In this document: in pieces, positions 1 to 11,094 of the stretch | Position numbering within the stretch: the stretch's first letter is position 1 | How the letters are laid out: each line of letters starts with the position of its first letter | From: Fulvia fulva | Taxonomy: Eukaryota; Ascomycota; Dothideomycetes; Mycosphaerellales; Mycosphaerellaceae | Length of the DNA: 64,000 bases | Assembly (NCBI RefSeq): GCF_020509005.1 | Contig: NC_063015.1 | Span: 3,100,001-3,164,000 of the forward strand | Reading direction: 5' to 3' | The notes under the pieces: generated by a model | Databases searched by the model: none | What the model was told of the DNA's origin: nothing | What the model saw: the letters and a program-made list of their open reading frames with translations, nothing else | Program-made: the position numbers and the translations under genes

Positions 1-1165
1 TGCTCTGCGCTGCCTTGTATAAGAACGTTAGTCTCCCTATTGCTAGCACTATTTATAGCTCCTCTTATAGCCGGGGTCTCTTATTCGGGTAGGTGGTTCT
101 CTCTAGTTGTTTCTGTTTACCTACTAGAAACCTAGTTAGTGTTGTTACCCTTGCTTCCCGCGCTCTCTACTAGGCTGATAGTCTAACTAGGCATTAGTTT
201 GACTATACCGGGTGTTTTCTCCTATATACTACGCATCTTATATCCTCCTTCCGTTTTTGGCACTCTTAGGTCGCGTGATCACTAGCATAGTATAAGTAGA
301 CTAGTGTGGCTTTGCTACACTTTAGGGCAATATGTCCGTACTGTTGATAGTTAAAACATTGAAGGATTCTGTAGTTACTCTAATAGATTTCTATATCTAG
401 CCTCTTAAAGTCCTAGTACAACCCTTAGTCTAAGACCTTGTTCGCTTGCTCTAGTATTATAACCTATAAGATTAGCGAGGAGGCCCTCTTGCCCTCCTCT
501 ATCTTCTTCTTGACCCACGCTATCTTTGTGATCTATAGTCCTAGTGCTGTTACCTAGTTTTGCCTCTAGAGGTTTGGTATATCCCTTTATATATCAAAGG
601 TTCGTAGGACCCTATACGCAATTACTATATACTGTTAATAGGAGACTTTCGCTATGCTCCCGATCTTTAGTATCCACTCCTTGTTTATTTCGAGGGCCTT
701 CTTGTCCTATACGTATACTATAAACAGCTTGACCCCTTTGTTATCTACCCTTGCCCCTACTATTCCCTTTACTCCGATCTTCTCGACTATCTCCCTCCCG
801 GTCATCTTTCCTATCTCTTCCTTCTCTTTCTAGTCCGTAATATAGACTCGTAGTACTATACTTTAAGGGGGGGTGGGTTGGCTCGCGATTGTTGCCTAGG
901 TCGTTAGGCCCTAGGTCTGTCTCGGGTCTCTTTAAGGGTTATTTCTTACGTTTCGTGTTACTGCCTCGATTACTATGTTGATCGTAGTGCTTGTTTGTCG
1001 TTTGAGCGCCTTTAGTCCCCCGAGCAGTTCGCTTATTACTCCTTTTAGTACTCTCTCCGGAAACCTCCCTTCTTCTACCGCTACTATCTCTTCCGCCTTC
1101 TTATAGAGCGTCCTCTACTCGTCTCCCCCTTGCTCTCGGTCGTCTACTGCCGTCGTCGTCGCCAT
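1..1165 (-). pseudogene. LINE ORF1 (gag-like) relic, RIP-mutated
   Basis: Read on the minus strand from an ATG at 1165-1163, this is a Tad-type LINE ORF1 full of TAG/TAA codons at former Gln and Trp positions. It begins MATTTAVDDREQ and carries a block (LKGVISELLGGLKALK) that parallels LLGALKAL in the intact ORF1 at 25414-26763. A zinc-knuckle remnant, CFNYQQYGHIALKC, lies near 310-370; its second Cys is Tyr. In the family this protein binds the element RNA and forms the RNP. The window edge cuts it off. It belongs to a different subfamily from LINE-A, resembles the relic at 4756-5690, and cannot be functional. Confidence 0.8.
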
Positions 1166-1226
1166 TTTTCAATCCGTTGTACTTAAGTATATCGGTTATA
1201 CTATATCTAGCCTAGTTAATAACGAC

Positions 1227-2680
1227 CGAAGAAAACTACCGGCTACTTATAGAAAGACACGAGGTATACGAGGAATAGGCATATCGATACGGCGCCCGTT
1301 TCGCCCCGGAAAAGTACTAGCTTATCTACTTTAGTAAGGTAAGAACCTACTATAATATATAAGTAACGGTAACTATCTAGGGTTACGTAACGAAGCCCTC
1401 TCCCGAATTACAAATCCTAGGAATCTAGCTAGACCCTAAGCTTAGCTAGAACCCCTAGATTAGGAAAGCCTAGAATAGAGCCTAGGTTAACGAGGCTATA
1501 ATAACTAGACTTATAACGTTAATATAGGGAGCTACGTTTAATAAGGTAAGGATTATATATAAGACGATCTTAAAACTAGTAGTACTCTACGGGGCCTAGA
1601 TATAGGGGATAGGAGGAGTAGGCAAACCGATCCCGAAGCGGATAGAGGGACCCCTAAACCGGACGTAGGCCGTAAACCTTAGACGGATACTAGGAGCCTA
1701 TAAGATAACGCTAACGAGAGTAGCGGAGGTAGAGACAGGGTCCCCCCTAATTAAACATTATATCAAGAGAATAAGGATCTAATACGCTAGGAAGACGGCG
1801 GATTATCTAGTATAACAAGCTATTCGGGACTCTACGGAGAAGATCGCTAGGAGGTACGACCGACTACCTAGCCTTAGGGTACGTTAAAGCTAAAAGCAAG
1901 ACGACCTACGTACGTTTAAAGTCGTTAAGCGAACCTAGGAGTAGCTAGAGAGGAAGGAGGAGGAGGAAAAGGTACGGAGGAAAAAGGGTAATAAGGTAAA
2001 GACGTAAAGCCTCGTAGAGTAGGTAGCGGGCTACCTTTAGGAACAGGAATAGAAAGAGATTCCCCTACTAAATCGAGGACCCCTAGCCTTACGCCCCTTC
2101 TAGAGACATAACTACCTACTCTACCGTAACCTAATAAGGGCCGAAGCAAGTATCGCGATAAAGATTAGGTCCGAATATATCGGGTTAAGGGCCTACCTAT
2201 ATAGAAGGAAAGTCCCGGACGTATATAGCCTAGTATACTAGTATAACTACCCGTTATAGAACCCGGAGCACATAATACTACGGTGCCCGTAATAGGTAGA
2301 AGGACGAGGCTAGTAGAGAGCTAAGGGAGTAAGACGCGACTACTAGTTAATCGTAACGGATAAGCGAGACGTAAGACGGATAGTATAGTAGATACTATAG
2401 TAGGGCTTTCTTAAATAGTTTGCGCTAGCTAGCGAGACGGAGGAGTAGATAGAGAAGAGGCGGGAGGTCAAGGGGGTGTAGACAGGGTAGTCATTAGGGT
2501 AGGCCTATAACACTCGTATACCCTTAATAAGGAAAACACGAAAGAAGGCAAGGTTAAGAACGTATAGGAGAGGAGAGGGGGTTTTTACTCTATAATACGA
2601 GTTTCCCCTTTATAACTAGAAGTAGGTAGTATAGCTATATAGGCTAATAGGCTCTATAATAGCATAATAAATAAAATATA
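1227..2680 (+). pseudogene. LINE 3' end relic (ORF2 C-terminus and 3'UTR)
   Basis: This aligns by eye, diverged, with 28850-30300 of the intact LINE-A: the end of the reverse transcriptase, the long C-terminal region and the terminal zinc-binding motif (the NPEH..LRCP remnant near 2250-2295). Every reading frame is broken by TAG/TAA. The 3'UTR matches LINE-A in layout and ends near 2680 in an A/T-rich tail. It is 5'-truncated, and its start abuts the oppositely oriented ORF1 relic. It is a related subfamily, not a LINE-A copy. Confidence 0.75.
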
Positions 2681-2689
2681 TATAACCTA

Positions 2690-3584
2690 CTCTCTATTAC
2701 TAGGCTAAGTAGCCGTAGGGCGAGAGCGTCGTTCTAAGCTAGTAACGACTTTTATAGAGCTAATTACGCCTATTTAAAAGCCCGTCTTATTAAAGTTATA
2801 GATATCCTCGTTATATACGCTATACTTAGTAATCGTCTCTTATATAAGCTTAAACTAGGCGCTTATAACTTCTAGATTTTCCTAGAGTATTCTCTAACGG
2901 TCCTTTGCTCGATTAAAGGCCGTTTTAAGCTCGGTAGAGCGCGAAACGAATCTATCTACCTAGTTCTTACCTCCTAGATCCGCGTCGCGTTTATCGAGTA
3001 GCTTATCCGCTATATCTACTACCTTACTAAGAGTAGGCGCGAATCCTTACTAGTCGAGGTCAAGGATATATCGAACAATTGTCTATTCTTTAGTTAACGT
3101 AAGTTTATACTAGATAGGGCGAGTATCGACGCGAGGAGTAATTCCGTAGTACCGGCTAGTTAGCGTCGAATAAGGTACGTAATATACTATAGCTACGCGT
3201 AGAAGACTCGGAAATTAGCCCTAACGATAGGTAGAGAGGGTAAGAGCAATTCTGTCTTCTTTATTAGACGATTATATATTATGTTGTTAAGATATAGTAC
3301 AATAATTAAGTAGTTAGTCGTACTAAGACAAAATTCCTAGCTTACTAGTGTTCCTAGCTTACTAGTGTTCCTAGCTTACTAGTGTTCCTAGCTTACTAGT
3401 ACTTTATATTATGCTTAGATCGGGATATAAGGTAGGAAATCTACTCTAGTATATAGTTCTTATAACCCCTATTATCCGACTTTACCCTTTGAAGTACTCA
3501 AAGAACTCGCTTTAGTTACTTATATAGATATAGTAGTATAATAGAGGTTATAAGATCCCTATACTAGACTAAGTATACCTACTA
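2690..3584. other. Unidentified RIP-mutated DNA
   Basis: A stretch of about 0.9 kb with almost no CpA or TpG and stops in all frames. I could not assign it to any element here. It holds a short tandem repeat (3334-3401) and, at 3420-3584, sequence bordering the pogo insertion with a weak inverted similarity. It is probably an older transposon. Confidence 0.4.
3334..3401. repeat. 17-bp tandem repeat, 4 copies
   Basis: The unit TTCCTAGCTTACTAGTG is repeated head to tail: three perfect copies and a fourth that differs at its last base. It lies in mutated, unidentified DNA. A minisatellite is the simplest reading. Confidence 0.9.
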
Positions 3585-4717
3585 ACGTGCTTTACTACCG
3601 AGCGGGCTATACTACCGAGCGGGCTACTTTTACTAAGAACTATACCACTTCTATAGATATAGCTATATAACTACTATTATAGCGTGTATTATCTTTAAAC
3701 GAGGCCAAACTAACCTTAGCTGTCTAGGCTACGAAACGCGACGCGACAATCACTAATCGACTTACTATAAAGGTATACGACGCGTCTCGAACTATACTAG
3801 AGTATCGATTGAATAGACGACCTCCTCGGGGTGACTACGAGCCTAATTCGAAGAAGCTTATAGAGCTAGAAGAGAGGGTGATACTTAAGTACATACTCGA
3901 GCTAGATCTTAGAGATTTCCCACTATTAAAGGCTAGTATACGAGTAATAGCCGATTTATTACTATAAGAGAAGGGTCTTAAGCCCGCTAGTCTTAATTAG
4001 ATAGACAGGTTTGTTAGGCGGTATTATAAGCTAAAGGTTCGTATAACACGTAGATCTAATCGTTAGCGAGTCCTAATAGAAGATTTAGACGCTATCGAGA
4101 AGTAGTTCTTACTTATACGTAATATAAAGGAGAAGTATAGTATCCTTAACTAGGACACCTATAACTTCGACGAGACAGGGTTTATAATAGGTGTCATTAC
4201 GTCTTAGAGCGCCGTTACGGGTTTAGAAAGGCGTAGTAGAAAGAGGAAGGTCGTTTAATAGGGCAATAGAGAGGGAGTAGAGAGATAGCGTATTAGATAG
4301 CTCTTATACGAAGCGAGATTAGTAAGCTACGTAAGTCTAACGAGGCCCTTATATAGCGGAAAGTACGAAAGCGTAAGTACATTTAGTCTAGAGGGTCTCT
4401 AACCTTTAATAAGGCGTCGCAATTAATACCTCTAGAGGATACTAGGAGGTATGAGGTGAGTAGAGAGTCGCTAGATAGTGTTCGGCTAGTACTAAGGCTA
4501 CGACGCTATAAGTAATATAGCGAGTCGGGGCATAACGTACGTACCTATTAAGTAGACTCGCTAGATAGCGAAGAATCTAAAGAGAAATTGTCCTCCTAGT
4601 AACAATTCTATAGGATGTCGTCGTATTAAGATATCGTCGTAATTAAAGTAGAAGTGGTATAGTTCTTAGTAAAAGTAGCCCGCTTAGTAGTATAGCCCGC
4701 TCGGTAGTAAAGCACGT
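3585..4717 (+). mobile_element. pogo/Fot1-type DNA transposon, copy 1, internally deleted
   Basis: Terminal inverted repeats of about 43 bp (3585-3627 and 4675-4717) start ACGTGC and end GCACGT, with TA on both sides as expected for Tc1/mariner-type elements. Each repeat contains two copies of TACTACCGAGCGGGCTA. The plus strand codes for a pogo-type transposase N-terminus (helix-turn-helix region) and the typical NFDETGF motif near 4157. At about 4282 the sequence jumps straight to the C-terminal part. Compared with the other two copies about 730 bp are missing, including the rest of the DDE core. RIP stops are everywhere. A full-length element reconstructs to about 1.87 kb. This copy can only be a non-autonomous, dead element. 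Confidence 0.88.
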
Positions 4718-4755
4718 TATATATAGCTCTCTATATCTTTAGCCTAAGGACTCGG

Positions 4756-5690
4756 AATAGCGACGACGGCGACCGAAAGAGACAGAGAACGAGGAGGAGA
4801 TGAATAGGGAATGCTTTATAGAAAGGTAGAGGAGATAGTAATAGTAGAAGAGGGACAATTCCTAGAAAGAGTACTAAAAGGGGTAATAAGTCAGCTCCTT
4901 AGGGGACTAAAAGCACTTAAACAACAAACAGGAACTACGATTAATAGAGTAATCGAAGCGACAAGAAACACCTTCTAGAAAGACCTAAGGTAGGCCTAAG
5001 GCCTAAAGACATATACTATAGTAGTAACGAGCTACCTACTAGCTCCCTAAAGTACGGTAGTCCGTATATACATTATAGACTAGTAGGAGAAGGAAGAGGT
5101 AGGCAAGATAATAGGAAGGGAGATAGTAGAAAAGCTTAGTATAAAGGAGGTAGTAGGAGCAAAGGTAGACAATAGAGGGGTAAGACTGTTTATAGCCTAT
5201 ATATAGGACAAGAAGACCCTAGAGATAAATAAGGAATAGACACTAAAGATTAGCAAGACAGTAAAGGTCTCCTATTAGTAATATATAGTCATTATATATA
5301 GAGTCCTAAGATCCTTTAATATATAAGAAGATATACTAAGCCTTTAGGGACAGAACTAAGCAATAGTCCTAGGACTATAGATCACAAAAGTAGTATAGGT
5401 TAGGAAGAAGATTGAAGAGACTAAGAAGGCCTCATCTCTTATCTTATAGGTAGGAACTATAGCCTAGGCAAACAAGGTTCTAGACTAAGGACTATTCTAG
5501 GACTACGAGAGACTTGAAGTAGAGGTATATTAGAGTAACTATAGAGTCCCTTTTAAGTGTCAATAGTATAGCTATATTGCCCTAAAGTATAATAGACCTA
5601 TACTAGTCTACTCCTACTATACTAGTGATAATAGGCTAAAGCTAAATATAAGAGAAGACTTCTCGCTACTAGAAGAAGTTTGCTTTAGTA
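4756..5690 (+). pseudogene. LINE ORF1 (gag-like) relic, second copy of the 1-1165 subfamily
   Basis: The plus-strand translation shows VLKGVISQLLRGLKALK and further blocks parallel to the relic at 1-1165, including a degraded CCHC knuckle near 5555-5590 (FKCQ then YIALKY, two Cys lost). Stops are frequent. Only ORF1 is present: Copia sequence follows directly at about 5700, so the element is broken on its 3' side. It starts just after the right TA of pogo copy 1. Confidence 0.7.
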
Positions 5691-8269
5691 ATACACTAAT
5701 TTCGTGATAACAGAGGACTAGTTAATAGATAACGCCTAGTAGGAGCTTAGCTTAATTATAAGGAGGGCTATTTCAATCTCGCCTTAGTTCTAAGATATTA
5801 AGACTAAGGACAGAAAGATCTAGTAACTCTTAGTAGCTCTACTAGACTCATTTGGCTCAATTCGCGATGCAATTAATGCCTAGGTGAATCTCTTACTACA
5901 AGACATTCTTATAATTCTTAGGGAGAAGCAAGAATTAATGATTTATTAAGGGACAGCTATGTTCGCTAAGAGGGGTTTCTAGGGCAAGCTTACGTACTAT
6001 CTCTACAATAGTAACCATTTTATAAGTAAGTACCTACACCTTTCTATAGCTTAGTAGGCTATTAGGAATAAGGACAAACTAGCTAGGGTTACCTACCCTA
6101 CTAAGAGACAACCGTTACTACCTCGTAGGAGGTCATTATTACTAAACCTTCGTAATGTTCTCAAGCTAATAACGGACCTTATAAAGTAGATAAAGGAGAG
6201 CCGTAAGCCAAAGGCCTCCTCTAGTAAGAAGCCTATAAGGGCCTATATAACCTAGGAAGACGTATCAGACTCTAAGATACTATTAGAAGATAATAATTTT
6301 GATGAGGTTGCCTATTCTACTATAGAAGCTAAAGGTAAGTACCCCTCGTCCGAGTAGTTACTTAACTCTTGTGCTTTATTATATATAACTAACTAAGATT
6401 TACTATTTAGAATACTAAAGCCTCTTTAAAAGAGGAAGTGGATTAAGGTTAGGGGTGGCTATCTACAAGCTATATATATAGGAAGTGTAGTAATAGGTAG
6501 TCCTTCTAGAAAGCAAATTGTCTTAGAAAATGTCCTATTTGTTCCTAGCCTTAGAGTTAGTCTTGTTTCGTAGAATTAGTTTAGCTAATAGTTTGCTATC
6601 TAACTACCTAGTTTCATCCTAAAATCCTTGTCTAGTAAACCCGTTGTCTAGACTAAACTTCGAGGAGGAGTACCGTTTATCTACTCGATCTCGGAAATTC
6701 TTAAGCTATAGTATACTAGTATACTCTCTTAAGAACGTAACGGTACCGCTATAGCTAATATTAAGTCCAAAGATCAGTAGGAGCTATAGTATAGAAGATG
6801 TATACACCTTAGTAAGGGACTACTAAGAAACCTATATAGAGTTACTAACAAGAAAGATCCTATTCCTATTCCTTCTAAGCACTAGAATTGTAAGGTCTGC
6901 TCTCTTACAAATATAAGGAAGTTTAAAGGACCTACTATAGAGAGGAAAGGGGAGAGGCTAGCCCTTATCTCTATTAACATCTATAGGCCTTTTCAGGGCG
7001 CAGTCTCTAGGCTAGGATACAAATATTAGCTTAAGATTATAGACAACTTCTCTAGGAAGAAGTGGGTAATCCCTTTGAAGGCCAGGAGCGACGCTCCTAT
7101 AGCCCTACGGATTAGAAGGTCTAGGCAGAACGGTAGTCAAGGTGCTTTCTGTCTACGATCCGTAGTAATAGTACAAAGGAAATTCTCGCCTTACTAAAAG
7201 AGTAGGAGAAGGAGTTTGGCACTTAGATAGACACAACTAATGCCTACAACTCTCTTCAAAATGGACCTATAGAAAGGTCAATTCAAGCCTCTAAGAACAC
7301 AGTCCGGGCTATACTTAAAGACTCTAGTATACTAGTTAAGTTCTAGCTAGAAGCTTTATAAGTATAGACTATAATTAGAAGCAGACTGCCTAATAGTCCG
7401 ATTATTAATAGTATTACTCTTTTACTAGAAGAAGCCTTTACTAGCTAAGTACCGTTAGTCGACTATTTCCGCGTCTAGGGATACAAAGCTATAGTCTATA
7501 TAGACCTAAGAGCCTAACCTTAAGGCTTAAGGAGAGACAAGTTGATAAACCGAGGAAAAGAAGCCGTTTTTATAGGCTACTTAGAAAACACTACAAAACA
7601 ATAGCTATTCTAGGATCCCGACATAAAAGCTATAAAAGCGTATAGTTACGTCGACTAGTTTAAGAATAAGAAGGGGGGAGATACAGATCTTGGTATCACC
7701 TTTACTAACTAGCCGAGTCGAGCGCTATAGCGTAATCCTATTAGGAGGAAGCCCTTTAGGGCGAAATTTTCCGATAGGGGATTATTAGAGATACCCTTAT
7801 AAAGGCTAGGAGAAAATATTAAGGCGGTTTTAACACTATCGAAGGCCGATAACGGTGGATCTATACAGAACCTACCTAAGTCATTAACACTATAGCAACC
7901 GCTATTTATATAACTTCCCCCTCCCCTAAAGGACATTAGGGAATACTAGAAGTTTAGATATTAGGGTACTCTAATAAAAGAAGAAGAAGATGTCGTTTAG
8001 TTCGACCTATCCGAACACCTAGCGCTACCTTAGGTTATAGGTAATAAGAGGTTAAGGGGGGACGGAGATAATAACTCTAAAGAGTATAAGGCTAAATACT
8101 ATAAGGCTCTTATCGCCTAGATATTCTATCTAGACCCTATAATAAGCTAGGTAGAGGAGATTCTGAACGACGTAGAAGAATATACATTTGCTACTATTAG
8201 GCAGGCTATAGCCTATTAGTAGGAAGTGCTAATCCTAAAGTCCTATAAGGTAGCCGTAGGAGACCCCGA

Positions 8270-9307
8270 ATAGGGACATATATAGAGAGAGGCAATCGAG
8301 AACGAACTTATTGCCTTAGTAAGTAATAATACCTAGGAAGTAGTTGTACCGCTAAAGGGTACGAATCTAATTACTTCTAGGTAGGTCTTTAATATAAAAA
8401 GAATGATTAGTAGAGCTATTAAAAAGTTCAAGGCAAGACTAGTTATAAGAGGGTTTTTATAGAAATATAGGGTTGACTTCGAAGAGACCTTTACACCTAC
8501 TATTAGACATGATACTCTCCGAGTATTTATAGCAGTAGTATGTAAGAGAGATCTCGAGATGTACCTAGTAGATGTGAATAATGCTTTTACCTAAAGTAGC
8601 CTTCTTAAAGACATCTATATAATCCCACCCCTAGGAGTTAAAGCACCTCTAAACATAGTGTTTAAGGTCCTACGAAGCCTTTATAGGCTTAAGCAAGTAG
8701 CTAGAGACTAGAACAAGCTCTATGTTACGAAGCTAGAGAAGATTAGATTTACCTAGTCCTAGGTAGATCTATACCTACTTATCTATACGGATAGAGACCT
8801 TATAGTCCTTACCTATATAGATGACATACCTATTGTAGCTCCGAAGCTATTAGATGTTTAGTAGTTTAAGGCTAAGCTTAGACAAGTATTTAAGATTAAA
8901 GATCTTAGTAAACCTACGAAGATCCTTAGAATAAGGATTATAAGAGACAGGTCCTAAGGCACTTTAAAGCTTGATTAAGGACACTATATCTACGCTAACT
9001 TAGCTAAGATGAATATAGCTAGAGAGAAGGCTATGCTAACCTACTTACCTATAGAGAGCTACGAGTATTTAGTGCCTACGGTACCTATAGATAAGAGGTG
9101 TAACAAACAGGATTACTAGAGCTACAATAGTACCTAGATATAGCTAATGACAATGACAAGGCTAGACTTAGTATTCCCCCTTAGAAGAATTAGCTCATTT
9201 GTTACTAATCTCTCGTAGTAGTATATAAAGGCTTTAAAGAAGCTCTCCCGATACCTAGGGTCGTACCTAGACCTAGGTCTTATATATAGAAAGGGAGGGG
9301 GCAATCT
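8270..9307 (+). pseudogene. Copia-A reverse transcriptase relic
   Basis: Landmarks: WVF (W now stop) near 8382, the block parallel to GFxQxxGxDFxETFxPT near 8450-8500, VDVNNAFT near 8570, SLYRLKQ near 8680, and the catalytic YIDDI near 8815. It would copy the element RNA into DNA. The frame stops at the Gypsy-1 insertion and resumes, as RNase H, at 15607. Confidence 0.85.
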
Positions 9308-9312
9308 CTAGG

Positions 9313-9831
9313 TATTATAGTCTCCCTATAGAGTATATAGAAGGTAGGGACAGAAGAGCCTTAGAGTGCTTAGAAGTCGTTAAGAAGTGAAAGTCTAGCT
9401 TAGTATATAAGCGCTAAGAATTATATGCCCCGTAATATTCACTACGGGACCTAGCCCACCAAATTTACTACTCTACTAAACCTTAATAGATTTACTTCGG
9501 CTCGTAACTATATAACTTACGGCACTCCCGCGAGCACCCGCGACTACGCTAGACCCTAGAAGAAGCACGTAGAAGACTCGGAACGTAGGGGAGGTTAGAA
9601 TAAGGTTTTGAGTAAAGCTACTAAGCGCGGCTTCGTACGGGTTAGCCCTATTAATACGGGGACACGTACTCGCGAGGGTCGCGTATAAGTATCTAGCCTT
9701 CCCTAGGCCTCTCTTACTTTCTTCGTCTTTCGTTTTATATAGTAATCATACTATACCCTTTATATCTATACTTCGCACCTATATTCTCGCTTTTACTCTT
9801 ATATCTTATAGGCTAGGCTCTCGCCCTAATA
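9313..9831 (+). repeat. Gypsy-1 5' LTR (519 bp)
   Basis: Near identical to 15083-15601 in length and sequence. It would contain the promoter and the RNA start. The CTAGG target duplication lies directly before it. Confidence 0.95.
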
Positions 9832-9889
9832 TTACGAAAGACTAAGAAACCGTTAACTACTCGGGTCATCCTTATAGGTAACTACGCTA

Positions 9890-11086
9890 CCGATAGAGGT
9901 GTCAACCTCGATAACTAAGACACTCTATTCTACTTTAGTAAGTAGGCTAATATCCCCTTCTCGAACGCCGCTACCTTCGGTACCTAGGCAAACGCTAACC
10001 CCGATACCGCCTACGCTCTTATTAACCGTACCGTCTCCTCTTTCCGCGAGACCGCCTAGTAGGTCGAGTAAGCAAATAACTAAGTAATATACCTTTAAGG
10101 TATTATAAATACCTTCTAGAACCTCGTACCGTACGCCGACGATAACCGCTACTAGTACTTCTCTAAGAAGGTTAACGACCTAGACGAGTTCGACGGTAAT
10201 AATAGTAAGTTCGAGGCATTTAAGACATAGCTTACTATTAAGCTATTAGCTAATACCGACTACTTTCCGTAAGAGAAGGATAGGGTTACGTACGTCTTCT
10301 CCCTCCTTCGGGGAGCCGCCGCGGCTTAGGTATAATACTATATCGATAACGCTACGTAGACTATCGGCTACCCGGACGTCCTTACCTTAATATAGGACCT
10401 CCGTACTACCTTTAGTGATCTAGACCGTAGAGCTACCGCCTAGAACGCTATCTATAACCTCCTCTAGAAGAACAAGAGCTTCGCCGAGTACCTCGCGGCC
10501 TTTAACCGCGACATCGGGTTTACCGGCTATAACGAAGAGACTAAGAAGAGTACTCTTCGCCGTAGCTTATTAGTAGAGCTTCTTCGAGCCCTCGAGGATA
10601 AGGACGTCGGTACTATAAGCTTCCGTAAGCTCGTCGAGACCTACTAGCGCCTCGACTCTAATATAAAATATACCGCCTCTCTCCTCGCTTCCCGTTCTTA
10701 AGGTCGTTAGCCTCGTAGTCCCGGAAGCTACTTCGCTACTCTACTAGGCGCCGCCGCTCCTACGGCTCTCCCTCCCGTCTCTATAGGTAATACTATAGAT
10801 CTTAGCGCGAGTACCGCCGTCCCTCGAGTCTAGGGCCTCGTTAACGGTAAGCTTACTCCCGAAGAGAAGCTTCGCCGTCGCTAGGTAGGACTCTATACCT
10901 AATACGGCGGTCTAGGCTATATCGTAGTTAACTATCCGTAGCTCGCTACCCGTAACGCCCGTAACCCGGTTCGCGGCGCTATCGGCGCTATCGAGCCTAC
11001 TCCTACTACTCCCGCTAAGTAGGAAAAAGCCTAGGTCTTCCTTATCGACGCGGTAAAGACTAAGAATAACGTTTACCGAAAGTAAA
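9890..11086 (+). pseudogene. Gypsy-1 gag relic
   Basis: A continuous frame, interrupted only by RIP-type stops, resembles a retrotransposon gag capsid domain: DLDEFDGNNSKFEAFKT near 10170-10220, then SLLRGAAAA and a further capsid-like region to about 10680, followed by a Pro/Thr-rich segment. The frame ends in VYRK and a stop near 11085. No zinc knuckle is legible. In the family it forms the virus-like particle. Confidence 0.75.
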
Positions 11087-11094
11087 GAGAGGAA

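Noticed and set aside
3280..3300. A Copia-B LTR start (TGTTAAGATATAG)
   Set aside because: Only the first dozen bases agree with the LTRs at 24824 and 60783; the following sequence differs.
3334..3401. CRISPR-like array
   Set aside because: The units are directly adjacent with no spacers, and the DNA is eukaryotic.
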